DNA from: Anaerolineae bacterium
GTDB lineage: Bacteria; Chloroflexota; Anaerolineae; UBA3071
NCBI GenBank assembly: GCA_029907105.1
Contig: JARYMM010000022.1
Coordinates: forward strand, 1-54,597
Direction: 5' to 3'
DNA length: 54,597 nucleotides
Positions 7,865 through 16,332 of the stretch are shown here, one piece after another (positions within the stretch are counted from its first letter, which is position 1; each line of letters starts with the position of its first letter). The notes beneath the pieces were generated by a model, which was not told the DNA's origin, ran no database searches, and saw nothing but the letters and a program-made list of their open reading frames with translations. A program made the position numbers and the translations under genes.

Positions 7865-9349
7865 ATGAGGATTTCTCTCATCGGTCCCAAATGGAACCAG
7901 ATGGTGAACAATTACCCGCCGCTGGGGCTGGCTTATCTGGCTGCCGTGGCCGAGCAGGAAGGGCACGAAGTGCGCGTGCACGATTTCGGCCTGCGGCCCG
8001 GGGTGCCGCTGGAGGCCGAGATCGCCGAAGTGCTGGACTTCCACCCTGCCCTGGTGGGCTTCACCTCCATGACCACGTCGCACCATTCGGTGGAACAGGC
8101 CGCCGGGCCGCTCAAGGCCGAGCTGGGGGTGCCGCTGGTCATCGGTGGGCCGCACGCCACCACGCTGCCGGAGCGCACGCTGGGCAATCCTCACTTCGAC
8201 TTCCTGGTCTACGGCGAGGGGGAGGAGACCTGGCGGGAGCTGCTGAGGGCACTGGCTGCTGGCGACGAGCGCTACGAGTACATCCAGGGGCTTTGGTGGA
8301 AGCAGGATGGCCACCTCGTGCGCAACGCTGAGCGGCCGCTCATCCCCGACCTGGACGCCCTGCCCTTCCCGGCGCGGCACCTCCTGGAGATTGACCGCTA
8401 CCCGCTCTACGCGCCCAATGGCGAGCGCATGTTAACCGTGCTGTCCAGCCGCGGCTGCCCCTACAACTGCTCCTTCTGCTTCAAGGGCATCGTGGGCCGC
8501 ACCTACCGGCAGCGCAGCCCGGGCAACATCGTCGCCGAACTGCGGCAGATCGTCGAGCAGTACGGCGTGCGCCACATCTATTTCATTGATGACCTCTTCA
8601 CCATCAACAGGCGGCGGCTGGACGCCCTCATGGACGCCTTCCTGGCCGAGGGACTGGACATCCGCTGGCAGTGCCTGGGCCGTGTGGACCGGGTGGAGCC
8701 GGCCATCCTGGAGAAAATGTACCGCGCCGGTTGCCGGGAGATCCACTTCGGGGTAGAATCGGGCAATCCGGAGATCCTGGCGGCCACGGCCAAGCACATC
8801 AGGCTGGATCAGGTGGAGCAGGCCGTGGCCTGGACGGAAGCGGCGGGCATCGCCGCCAAGGGCTACTTCATGCTCGGCCTGCCGGGCGACACCGAGGAGA
8901 CGATGCAGCAGACCATCGAGTTGGCCGCCAGCCTGCCGTTGACGGAGGCCATGTTCTCCATCGCCACGCCCTTCCCCGGCACGCGGCTGTGGGATGATCT
9001 GGTGCGCAAGCGGCCCGGCACGGAGTACGGCGCCGATTTCACGCGGGCTTATTACTATACCAGCTACAAAGCGGAGATCGTCCCCTTCCTCAACGTTTCC
9101 GAGGTGAGCGACGAGCGGCTCAGCCAACTGATATTGGAGGCCCGTCGGCGTTTCCTGGAGGCGAAGGCGCGGCGGGTGTATCTGAAAGCGTTCGGCAGGC
9201 GGCTGGGCGCGTTGCTGTGGGGCGTGTCCCGCTGGACGCCGTTGCGTCTGCTGGGCCGGGCGCTGACCCGGCTGGGGCTGTTCCGTCGCTTCCGTCACCT
9301 GAAAACCATAGGAGATGCAGCCATATGGGGCCAGACCCCCGCACGCTGA
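7865..9349 (+). CDS. Cobalamin-binding radical SAM protein
   Basis: This 494-residue protein has a B12-binding domain (NNYPPLGLAYLAAVAEQEGH, then VIGGPHATTLPE) and the radical SAM motif CPYNCSFC (Cys198, Cys202, Cys205). ATG 7865 gives the family start MRISLIGPKW; the upstream GTG and ATG codons add an unrelated stretch. Only a weak GGTGATGG precedes it. The stop lies 25 bases inside the next radical SAM gene, so the two are one transcription unit. The PPLGLAYLAA element and the sequence around the cluster are shared with the 4310 gene, which suggests paralogy within the island. Confidence 0.87.
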   Translation: MRISLIGPKWNQMVNNYPPLGLAYLAAVAEQEGHEVRVHDFGLRPGVPLEAEIAEVLDFHPALVGFTSMTTSHHSVEQAAGPLKAELGVPLVIGGPHATTLPERTLGNPHFDFLVYGEGEETWRELLRALAAGDERYEYIQGLWWKQDGHLVRNAERPLIPDLDALPFPARHLLEIDRYPLYAPNGERMLTVLSSRGCPYNCSFCFKGIVGRTYRQRSPGNIVAELRQIVEQYGVRHIYFIDDLFTINRRRLDALMDAFLAEGLDIRWQCLGRVDRVEPAILEKMYRAGCREIHFGVESGNPEILAATAKHIRLDQVEQAVAWTEAAGIAAKGYFMLGLPGDTEETMQQTIELAASLPLTEAMFSIATPFPGTRLWDDLVRKRPGTEYGADFTRAYYYTSYKAEIVPFLNVSEVSDERLSQLILEARRRFLEAKARRVYLKAFGRRLGALLWGVSRWTPLRLLGRALTRLGLFRRFRHLKTIGDAAIWGQTPAR

Positions 9350-10356
9350 GTTGGCAACAGAAGGCGCGGCTCAAGCTGCGCTACTATCGGCGTCGGGCGC
9401 TGGGGCCCGTCAAGTGGCTGGCCTACGAGAGCGGCCAGACCTGCCTTGTGCCCTATCCCGACCGCATGTACATCGAATCCACCAATGTCTGCAACCTGCG
9501 CTGCATCATGTGCCCGCAGGGGCGAGGCGAGCTGCACCGGCCCAGGGGCTACATGGACTTCGGCCTCTTCACCCGCATCGTGGACGAGATGGCCCCACAC
9601 GTGGAGACGACCACGCTGCACATCTGGGGCGAGCCGCTGCTCTACCCGCGCCTGGTGGACATGATCCGCGCCTGCGCCGAGCGGGGGCTGCGCTGCTCCA
9701 TCAGCACCAATGCCACGCTGCTGGACGAGGAGATCGGGCGGCAGATTCTGGAAGCCGGGCTGGACACCATTTTCCTGTGCCTCGATGGCCTGCAGCCAGA
9801 GACCTACGAGGCCATCCGCCGCAATGCCGACTTCGAGAGGACGACGGCCAACATCCGCCGCTTCCTGGAGCTGAAGCGGGAGGGCGGCTACCGCACCTGG
9901 GTCAACCTGCAGGTCATCGAGATGCAACAGACGTTGCCGGAGTGGGAGGCGTTCCGGCAGACATGGCAGGTGCCCGGCGTGGATCGCGTCCAGCTCAAGG
10001 CCCTGGACACCTGGGGCGGGCAGATCGAGGAGATCAGCGCGTTGCGGGCAGGTGAGGCGAAGCTGCCGGCCCAACGCTGGCCCTGCCCCAACCTCTGGTA
10101 CCACGTCCATATCTACTGGGACGGCGCCATCGCCATGTGCGACCGCGATTTCAACCTCGACCGGCCGCTGGGCCACGTGCGTGACGGCGTGATGAAAGGC
10201 TGGAATGGGCCAGAGATGCAGGAGCTGCGCCGGCTGCACGTGCGCGGCGAACTGGACGACGTGCGCCCCTGCAACACGTGCAGCGAGTGGGCCTGGTGGC
10301 GGCCGTCGCTCTTCCGTTCGCATGGCAACGCGCCGGCAGAGGAAGTAAACAAGTAG
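9325..10356 (+). CDS. Radical SAM/SPASM-type protein
   Basis: This 343-residue protein lacks a B12 domain. Its radical SAM motif is CNLRCIMC (Cys56, Cys60, Cys63). The C-terminal part holds several further cysteines (WPCPNLWYHVHIYWDG, AIAMCDRDF, RPCNTCSEW), the pattern of a SPASM/Twitch auxiliary-cluster domain. SPASM enzymes modify peptides or reduce and dehydrogenate small molecules. ATG 9325 follows GGAG about ten bases upstream and overlaps the preceding gene by 25 bases. Its difference from its four neighbours suggests a separate chemical step in the same pathway. Confidence 0.85.
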   Translation: MGPDPRTLSWQQKARLKLRYYRRRALGPVKWLAYESGQTCLVPYPDRMYIESTNVCNLRCIMCPQGRGELHRPRGYMDFGLFTRIVDEMAPHVETTTLHIWGEPLLYPRLVDMIRACAERGLRCSISTNATLLDEEIGRQILEAGLDTIFLCLDGLQPETYEAIRRNADFERTTANIRRFLELKREGGYRTWVNLQVIEMQQTLPEWEAFRQTWQVPGVDRVQLKALDTWGGQIEEISALRAGEAKLPAQRWPCPNLWYHVHIYWDGAIAMCDRDFNLDRPLGHVRDGVMKGWNGPEMQELRRLHVRGELDDVRPCNTCSEWAWWRPSLFRSHGNAPAEEVNK

Positions 10357-10420
10357 ACAAGGTAGACAGGTGTACAAAGGGTGGGGGTCCCTTGTCTACT
10401 TGTTTCCTTGTGTACTTGTC
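10347..10420. repeat. Quasi-palindromic GTAGACAAGG island
   Basis: The arms AAACAAGTAGACAAGG (10347-10362) and CCTTGTCTACTTGTTT (10390-10405) are a perfect 16-base inverted repeat. They are surrounded by degenerate copies of the same unit. The left arm begins inside the last codons of the SPASM gene. Confidence 0.8.
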
Positions 10421-10440
10421 TACTCTGAGAGGAACTCAGC

Positions 10441-11835
10441 ATGAAGACAACGTTGATCTACCCCGGCATCGCCGGCCGGGGGTTCGATTGCCTCAGCCAG
10501 GGGATGGATGCCGGCTGGATCAGCCACGGGCTGGCCTACCTCAGCGCGGCAGCCAAAGCCCAGGGTTTCGACGTGGACCTGATTGACCTGCGGGCACTGA
10601 AGAGCTGGGATCACTTCCGGGAAGAGTTCAGGCAGCGCGACCCCGACGTGGCCGGCCTGACCATGATGAGCGTGGACTATAACCCGGTCCGGCAGGCCCT
10701 GGCCATCATCAAGGAGGTGAAGCCCCAGACGATCACCGTCGTCGGCGGGCCGCACGTCACGCTGGCCCTGGAGGACAGCCTGCGACTGGAGCACGTGGAT
10801 TACCTGGTTACCTGCGAGGGGGAGATCACCTTCCCCCGGCTGCTGCAGGCCATCGCCGAAGGCCACCCGCCCCAGGAGAAGGTGCTCTGGGGCGAGCCAC
10901 CGGATCTGGACGCCATCCCCTTCCCCGACCGCGAGCTCTTCCTCAACGAGTGGCGCAGGTTCGGCTACACCCTCGATTCTCCGGAAGTGCCCTTCGTCAA
11001 GGAGCTGCCGCCGCCTTTTCTGACCATCATCGCCGGGCGGGGGTGCATCTACAACTGCTCCTTTTGCAAGCCGGGCGAGGACTTCCTCTTCGGCAAAGGG
11101 GTGCGCCGCGCCAGCCCCACTACCGTCATCCGCGAGCTCAAAGAGCTGCGGGATAAATACCACTTCGCCTCCTTCATGTTCCACGATGACTGCCTGACCG
11201 AGGACACGGTCTGGGTGACGGAGTTCTGCCGTCTTTACAAAGCGGAAGGGTTCAGGCTACCCTTCTTCTGCCAGAGCCGGGCGGACATCATCGTTCGCCA
11301 TCCGGAGATGGTGGCCACCATGGCCGATGCCGGGCTCAAGGGGTACTTCATCGGCTTCGAGAGCGGCAATCAGCGGGTGCTCAACTTCCTGCGCAAGGGG
11401 ACGAAGGTGGAGCACAACACCAAAGCCGCTGAGATCTGCCGCCAGCATGGGCTGGTCATCTGGGCCAACTACATGCTGGGCATCCCCACGGAGACCAAAG
11501 AAGAGGTCATGGACACGGTCAATATGATCCGCGAGATTGACCCCGACTACTTCAGCCCGGCCTTCTTCACCCCCCACCCCGGCACCGACCTCTTCGACTA
11601 CGTCATGGAACACGACCTGAGCCTGATCCGTGACTACGACAGCTACCGTCGCAACCCCACCGAGCCTAAGATCAAGGGGGTGGACTACGAGTTCCTGCAG
11701 TGGGCGCTGGAGTACTCGCAGAAGCGCAAGCCGTGGAACCAGTTCAAGCGGAGCGCGAAGGCCTTTGTGAAGAAGTACGGCAATCCGGCCAATTACGTGC
11801 GCAAGGCGAAGAGGATATTGGGTATTGGGGATTAG
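10441..11835 (+). CDS. Cobalamin-binding radical SAM protein
   Basis: This 464-residue protein has an N-terminal B12-binding domain (GLAYLSAAAKAQGFDVDLID, then VVGGPHVTLALEDS) and the radical SAM motif CIYNCSFC (Cys202, Cys206, Cys209). The C-terminal region is rich in Lys/Arg, as expected for a membrane-near enzyme. ATG 10441 follows GAGAGGAACTCAGC. It is the last radical SAM gene before the Uma2 and glycan genes. The function class is firm; the substrate is not. Confidence 0.87.
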   Translation: MKTTLIYPGIAGRGFDCLSQGMDAGWISHGLAYLSAAAKAQGFDVDLIDLRALKSWDHFREEFRQRDPDVAGLTMMSVDYNPVRQALAIIKEVKPQTITVVGGPHVTLALEDSLRLEHVDYLVTCEGEITFPRLLQAIAEGHPPQEKVLWGEPPDLDAIPFPDRELFLNEWRRFGYTLDSPEVPFVKELPPPFLTIIAGRGCIYNCSFCKPGEDFLFGKGVRRASPTTVIRELKELRDKYHFASFMFHDDCLTEDTVWVTEFCRLYKAEGFRLPFFCQSRADIIVRHPEMVATMADAGLKGYFIGFESGNQRVLNFLRKGTKVEHNTKAAEICRQHGLVIWANYMLGIPTETKEEVMDTVNMIREIDPDYFSPAFFTPHPGTDLFDYVMEHDLSLIRDYDSYRRNPTEPKIKGVDYEFLQWALEYSQKRKPWNQFKRSAKAFVKKYGNPANYVRKAKRILGIGD

Positions 11836-11859
11836 AGGTTAGAGCTGGCCGAACCGGGT

Positions 11860-11888
11860 TTGACGCATGTGGCCGCCTGTGTTAGAAT
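11860..11888 (+). promoter_or_regulatory. Sigma-A type promoter before the Uma2 gene
   Basis: A -35 box TTGACG (11860-11865) and a -10 box TAGAAT (11883-11888) lie 17 bases apart, about 60 bases before the ATG at 11948. This suggests that the Uma2 gene is transcribed separately from the radical SAM run. Confidence 0.6.
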
Positions 11889-11947
11889 ATCTCTGGCATT
11901 TGTTATGTGGTACTGCCTTGAGGTGATGCGTTTGCCGGGGGTGAGGG

Positions 11948-12637
11948 ATGAGCGAGGTGAGGAAGGAACTGCTGGAGAAGTTGAAGGCGCCAGGGGTGTT
12001 GGATGATGAACTACGGCTTCAGTTGTTGGAGGTGCTGCTGACCCCATCGCGGCCGCGCCGGATGAGCTACGAAGAGTTCCTGGAGTGGTGCGATGAGGAT
12101 ACCTGGGCGGAATGGGTGAATGGGGAAGTGGTCGTGCTCTCGCCCGCATCGGAGCAGCATCAACACATCCGTGCTTTTCTGGAAGCTGTGCTGGGCATAT
12201 ATGCTCAAGAGCACGGGCTGGGGCGGGTGATCGGAGCGCCCTTCCTGATGCGCCTGCCCGAGGAGATGCGGCGAGCACGAGAGCCTGATCTTCTGTTTGT
12301 GGCCGGGGAGCATTTAGCCCGGCTAAAGGAGACCTATCTGGATGGCCCGGCCGACCTGGTGGTGGAAATCGTCTCTCCCGAGAGCCTGAGCCGTGACCGG
12401 GGCGAGAAGTTTTACGAATACGAGCAGGCGGGCATCCCCGAATACTGGCTGATTGATCCGAGGCGAGAAGAAGCAGAGTTCTATCAGTTGGATGCTCAAG
12501 GCCGATACCGCCTGGTCTTGTCTGATGCGGAAGGGGTATATCATTCCAGGGTGCTCGGCGGATTCAGGCTGCACGTGGCCTGGCTGTGGCGGCCGCCGCG
12601 GGTACTGGATGCTCTGCGAGAATTGGGCCTCGTTTGA
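11948..12637 (+). CDS. Uma2-family (DUF820) PD-(D/E)XK-like protein
   Basis: This 229-residue protein contains the Uma2 domain: YEEFLEWCDEDTWAEWVNGE, then REPDLLFVAGEHL and DLVVEIVSPESLSRDRGEK with the EPD and EIVSP elements of the restriction-endonuclease-like fold, and GIPEYWLIDP. The role of Uma2 proteins is uncertain; they abound in Cyanobacteria and Chloroflexota and are often called putative endonucleases. An N-terminal 40-residue extension precedes the domain. ATG 11948 follows GGGGGTGAGGG. It probably has its own promoter and interrupts the radical SAM/glycan run, so it may be a mobile accessory gene. Confidence 0.85.
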   Translation: MSEVRKELLEKLKAPGVLDDELRLQLLEVLLTPSRPRRMSYEEFLEWCDEDTWAEWVNGEVVVLSPASEQHQHIRAFLEAVLGIYAQEHGLGRVIGAPFLMRLPEEMRRAREPDLLFVAGEHLARLKETYLDGPADLVVEIVSPESLSRDRGEKFYEYEQAGIPEYWLIDPRREEAEFYQLDAQGRYRLVLSDAEGVYHSRVLGGFRLHVAWLWRPPRVLDALRELGLV

Positions 12638-12699
12638 ACGCCAGGGCAGGGCTTGGATGGAGGCCGATAGCCGCCCGGCTTGAACACCTGAGGCAGGCG

Positions 12700-13674
12700 A
12701 TGCTCGATCTGGGAATCGTGATCGTCAACTACAACACCCGCGATCTGCTGCGGGAGTGCCTGAAGTCGGTCTACGCCAACAAGGGCGACTTCAGCTACGA
12801 GGTCTGCGTGGTAGATAACTGCTCCGCCGACGGCAGTTGCCGCATGGTGCGGGCGGAGTTTCCCCAGGTTCACCTCATCGAGAGCCCTGTCAACGGCGGC
12901 TACGCCTATGCCAATAATCTGGGCCTGCGCCACTTCGGCTTCGGACAGCGAACCCCAGACGCCGAACGCCGAACGCCGAACCCCGAACCCCGAACGCCGA
13001 ACGCCGAACGCCGAACCCCGCCCTGCTATGCACTGTTGCTCAATCCTGACACGGAGCTGCCGCCCACGGCCCTGGCCGACATGCTGGCCTTCATGGACGG
13101 CCATCCCGATGCCGGCATCGCTGGCCCGAAGCTGGTGCGCCAGGATGGCAGCCTGGACCTGGCCTGCCGCCGCTCCTTTCCTTCGCCGGAGGTGTCGGCT
13201 TACCGCATGTTGGGTCTGAGCAGGCTTTTCCCAAAGAGTCGGCGTTTCGGCCGTTACAACCTCACCTGTGAGGATCCCGACCAGCTCACCGAGGTAGACT
13301 CGGTCGTGGGGGCGTTCATGATGGTGCGGCGGGAAGCCATTGAGCAGGCCGGGCTGTTGGATGAGGCCTTCTTCATGTACGGCGAGGACCTGGACTGGGC
13401 CTATCGCATCAAGCAGCATGGTTGGCGGGTGTGGTACAATCCGGCGGTGACGGTGCTGCACATCAAAGAGGCGGCGAGCAAACATAGCCACAGGGCGCGC
13501 GTCGAATTCTGGCGAGCGATGAGCATTTTCTATCACAAACACTACGCGGCGGAAACCCCGCGCTGGCAGCATGGGCTGGTTCTGGCCGGCATTGCCGTGT
13601 TTGGCCGTCTGGACCTGTGGAAGCGGGCCTTGCGTTCGCACAGCCGCCGGCAGCAGGCGCAGGAGGCAGTGTGA
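12700..13674 (+). CDS. Family 2 glycosyltransferase with in-frame repeat insert
   Basis: This 324-residue GT2 enzyme is of the rhamnosyltransferase/WbbL-like type. The GT-A fold begins LGIVIVNYNTRDLL, then VVDNCSADGSC, NGGYAYANNLGLRH, LLLNPDTEL (the metal-binding DxD-type motif) and EDLDWAYRIKQHGWRVWYNP. It transfers a sugar from a nucleotide donor onto a lipid-linked or surface glycan. Residues 83-108 (RTPDAERRTPNPEP and on) are an insert encoded by a tandem CCGAACG-type repeat just before the DxD strand; relatives have only a few residues there. ATG 12700 is preceded by GAGGCAGG. The stop overlaps the next start by one base. Confidence 0.88.
   Translation: MLDLGIVIVNYNTRDLLRECLKSVYANKGDFSYEVCVVDNCSADGSCRMVRAEFPQVHLIESPVNGGYAYANNLGLRHFGFGQRTPDAERRTPNPEPRTPNAERRTPPCYALLLNPDTELPPTALADMLAFMDGHPDAGIAGPKLVRQDGSLDLACRRSFPSPEVSAYRMLGLSRLFPKSRRFGRYNLTCEDPDQLTEVDSVVGAFMMVRREAIEQAGLLDEAFFMYGEDLDWAYRIKQHGWRVWYNPAVTVLHIKEAASKHSHRARVEFWRAMSIFYHKHYAAETPRWQHGLVLAGIAVFGRLDLWKRALRSHSRRQQAQEAV
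12946..13023. repeat. In-frame tandem repeat (GAACGCC/GAACCCC units) inside a gene
   Basis: About ten degenerate 7- to 9-base units of the type CGAACGC or CGAACCC run in tandem and stay in frame with the glycosyltransferase. No inverted half is present, unlike the intergenic islands. Composition and codon usage differ sharply from the flanking gene. Confidence 0.85.
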
Positions 13675-15062
13675 TGTCCCAACGGCGGCTCAGTGCCCTC
13701 TTTGGCATCGCCTTGCTCATCAGCGACCTGCTGATGAGCGGGTTGGCCTTTGGCTGGGCCTATCGGTTGCGGCTGCTGACGCCCCACGAGAACATCCTGC
13801 CCTTCCGCAACTATGTGGGCATGATGGTCGTGCATGTCCTGTGCATTGTCACCGTATTCTTCCTGCGGAGATCCTACGGCCAAAGGCATCCCGTCTCCCA
13901 GTTGGACGAATTCTACAACATTGTTGGCAGCGTGTTTCTGGGCACGGTCACCGCTATTGCCCTCATCTCTTTCCTTTTCAAGGACCGTCTGGATTACCCT
14001 CGCCTGATGATGGTCTATGCGCTGATCATGACCATCATCCTGGTGACCCTGGGGCGGCTGATCCTCACCCGCTTACAGTGGATCCTGCTGGCGAGGGGTT
14101 GGGGCAGGAAGAAGGTGCTCCTCGTCGGCAGCGGCGACGTGGGGCGGCTGATCCTGCAGAAAATCCGGCAGTCTCCCCGGCTGGGCTATGAGGTGGTAGG
14201 CTTCGTCAACGGCGAGGTGGGCAGCGTGGTCATGGGCGTGCCCGTGTTGGGCCAGACGGCGGACCTGCCCCACCTCATCGAAAATCACGGCATCGAGGAG
14301 GTCATCATCGGCCTGCCGGAGGCCAGCCATGAGGAGATCCTCACCATCGTCTCCCTCTGCGAGCGGGAGAAAGCGGGCATCAAGGTCTTCCCGGACGTCT
14401 TCCAGATCATGGCTTCGGAAGTGAGCATCGGCGACCTGGGAGGCCTGCCCCTGTTGACAATGCGCGACGTGGCCCTGCGCGGCTGGCGACTGACGGTGAA
14501 GCGCTTCATGGATGTCGTCGTCAGCGCCGCCGCTTTGATCCTCCTCTCCCCGTTGATGCTCCTCACTGCCTTGTTGATCAAGCTTGACTCCGAGGGGCCG
14601 GTTTTCTTCGTGCAGGAGCGCATGGGGTTGGACGCGCGTCCCTTCCCCATGCTGAAGTTCCGTTCGATGCGTGCCGATGCCGAAGCCCGGGGCCCCGGCT
14701 GGACGACGGAAAACGACCCCCGCCGCACGCGGCTGGGGGCCATCATCCGCAAGCTGTCGGTGGACGAGCTGCCACAGCTCATCAATGTCCTGCTGGGAGA
14801 CATGAGCCTGGTGGGGCCGCGCCCGGAGCAGCCGGCCTACGTGGAGCAGTTCCGCCGCAGCATCCCTCGCTATATGGACCGCCACCGCGAGAAGGCCGGC
14901 CTGACCGGCTGGGCCCAGGTCAACGGGCTGCGCGGCGACACCTCCATTGCCGAGCGCACCAAGTACGATCTCTGGTACATCGAGAACTGGTCGCTGTGGC
15001 TCGATGTGAAGATCATCATCCGTACCGTGCTGCAAGGCCTCACAGGCCGCGGCGCGTATTAG
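13674..15062 (+). CDS. Undecaprenyl-phosphate sugar-phosphate transferase (PglC/WbaP-type)
   Basis: This 462-residue enzyme starts a lipid-linked glycan by moving a sugar-1-phosphate from a nucleotide sugar to polyprenyl phosphate at the membrane. The N-terminal part has several membrane helices (residues about 8-130). A CoA-binding/Rossmann-like middle domain follows (KKVLLVGSGDVGRLI). The C-terminal catalytic domain has KRFMDVVVSAAALILLSPL, PMLKFRSM, DELPQLINVLLGDMSLVGPR and LTGWAQVNG. ATG 13674 follows AGGAGG seven bases upstream and overlaps the glycosyltransferase stop. It anchors the view that the upstream genes make a surface polysaccharide or glycolipid. Confidence 0.92.
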   Translation: MSQRRLSALFGIALLISDLLMSGLAFGWAYRLRLLTPHENILPFRNYVGMMVVHVLCIVTVFFLRRSYGQRHPVSQLDEFYNIVGSVFLGTVTAIALISFLFKDRLDYPRLMMVYALIMTIILVTLGRLILTRLQWILLARGWGRKKVLLVGSGDVGRLILQKIRQSPRLGYEVVGFVNGEVGSVVMGVPVLGQTADLPHLIENHGIEEVIIGLPEASHEEILTIVSLCEREKAGIKVFPDVFQIMASEVSIGDLGGLPLLTMRDVALRGWRLTVKRFMDVVVSAAALILLSPLMLLTALLIKLDSEGPVFFVQERMGLDARPFPMLKFRSMRADAEARGPGWTTENDPRRTRLGAIIRKLSVDELPQLINVLLGDMSLVGPRPEQPAYVEQFRRSIPRYMDRHREKAGLTGWAQVNGLRGDTSIAERTKYDLWYIENWSLWLDVKIIIRTVLQGLTGRGAY

Positions 15063-15121
15063 CGAGCCCCTTTGTCTACTCACCCTGTCTGACTCTTTGC
15101 CGCGCAAGCGGCCTCCCGCGT

Positions 15122-15150
15122 TTGACAGCTCTGGCACTTTCTGCTATCAT
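15122..15150 (+). promoter_or_regulatory. Sigma-A promoter of hrcA-grpE-dnaK
   Basis: A consensus -35 TTGACA (15122-15127) and a -10 TATCAT (15145-15150) are 17 bases apart. The transcript would start just before or within the CIRCE operator. Confidence 0.85.
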
Positions 15151-15162
15151 ATGCTTGCCCCG

Positions 15163-15189
15163 TTAGCACTCTCGATGCCAGAGTGCTAA
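15163..15189 (+). promoter_or_regulatory. CIRCE operator (HrcA binding site)
   Basis: TTAGCACTC (15163-15171), nine bases, then GAGTGCTAA (15181-15189): a perfect 9-9-9 CIRCE inverted repeat. It is the known target of HrcA, which represses transcription until heat stress. It lies between the promoter and hrcA, so the operon is autoregulated. Confidence 0.97.
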
Positions 15190-15242
15190 GAAAGGGGAGG
15201 AAAGGACAGGCAGCGAGCGGACAGGATGGGTGGTGTGGGACG

Positions 15243-16274
15243 ATGGTGGAACGTGAGGAATTGAGCGCGCGGCGTCGCACGGTATTGGGGCTGGTGATAC
15301 GCGATTATGTGGCCAGTGCCCAGCCTGTGGGGTCGCAGCGTTTGGTGCAGCAATACGGTCTGGCATACAGCCCGGCCACGGTGCGCAATGAGCTGGCCGC
15401 CCTGGAAAAACTGGGCTACCTGACTCACCCGCACACGTCGGCCGGCCGCGTGCCCACGGAGAAAGGCTATCGCTACTTCGTGGAGTGTTTGCTGGCCGAG
15501 ACGCCTCTGCCGCTTTCGGATCAGCGCATGATCCGCCATCAGTTCCATCAGGCCAGCCTGGAGATGGAGCAATGGGTGCACCTGGCGGCGGCTGTGCTGG
15601 CCAACGTCACGCGCAGCGCGGCGCTGGCCACGGTGCCCAAGGCGCTCCGTTGTCGCTTCAAGCATCTGGAGCTGATCTCCGTGCGCGACAACGCCGTGCT
15701 CCTGGTGTTGGTGCTCCTGGGGGGCATCGTCAAGCAGCAGATGCTCCGTCTGGAAAAGCCGCTGGCCCAGGAGGAGCTCAGCCGGCTTTCCAATCAACTG
15801 AACGACATGCTGGCCCAGGCCGACGCCGCCGAGATCGAGGCTCGCTTGGCCCACGGCCCTGCGCTGGCCACCGAGGTAGGCCGCCTGGTGGCCGACATCA
15901 TGTACCAGGTGGACTGCCACGCCAGCGACCGTATTTTCAGCGAGGGGTTGACCCATCTGCTGAGCGAACCGGAGTTTGCCGACAGCGAAGAGGCGCGTCG
16001 CATCGTGCAGGTCCTGGAGCAACGGCCTCTGCTGGATGCCATCCTGGAGGAAATGCGGGAGCGGAACGGCGTGCAGGTGCTCATCGGCGGCGAGGGGCGT
16101 TGGGCGGAGCTGAGCCAGGCCAGCCTGGTGCTCTCCAGCTACGGTGACGAGGAGGTCTCCGGCATGCTGGGCGTGCTGGGGCCTTTGCGTATGGCCTATG
16201 CGCGCACCATTTCCGCCGTCCGCTACGTGGCCGAACTGATGAGCGGACTGGTTCACGAATGGTACGGGCAATGA
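15243..16274 (+). CDS. hrcA: Heat-inducible transcription repressor HrcA
   Basis: HrcA binds CIRCE as a dimer and represses chaperone genes; GroEL maintains its activity in characterised species. The 343-residue protein begins with a winged helix-turn-helix (RRRTVLGLVIRDYVASAQPV, then LAYSPATVRNELAALEKLGY and HPHTSAGRVPTEKGYRYFV). A GAF-like dimer domain follows and ends with SYGDEEVSGMLGVLGPLRM and MAYARTISAVRYVAELMSG. ATG 15243 gives the family N terminus; the longer GTG frame would start inside the CIRCE operator. It leads grpE and dnaK under the CIRCE promoter. Confidence 0.96.
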   Translation: MVEREELSARRRTVLGLVIRDYVASAQPVGSQRLVQQYGLAYSPATVRNELAALEKLGYLTHPHTSAGRVPTEKGYRYFVECLLAETPLPLSDQRMIRHQFHQASLEMEQWVHLAAAVLANVTRSAALATVPKALRCRFKHLELISVRDNAVLLVLVLLGGIVKQQMLRLEKPLAQEELSRLSNQLNDMLAQADAAEIEARLAHGPALATEVGRLVADIMYQVDCHASDRIFSEGLTHLLSEPEFADSEEARRIVQVLEQRPLLDAILEEMRERNGVQVLIGGEGRWAELSQASLVLSSYGDEEVSGMLGVLGPLRMAYARTISAVRYVAELMSGLVHEWYGQ

Positions 16275-16332
16275 GCAGAAAAGGATGATAGATAGAGACG
16301 GATATGAATTGTGAAGGGAGGTACATGGAACA

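Noticed and set aside
12946..13023. Tandem repeats as a CRISPR array
   Set aside because: Units are 7-9 bases without spacers and are translated inside a glycosyltransferase.
15183..15242. GTG start of hrcA within the CIRCE operator
   Set aside because: It would use operator bases as codons; ATG 15243 gives the conserved N terminus.
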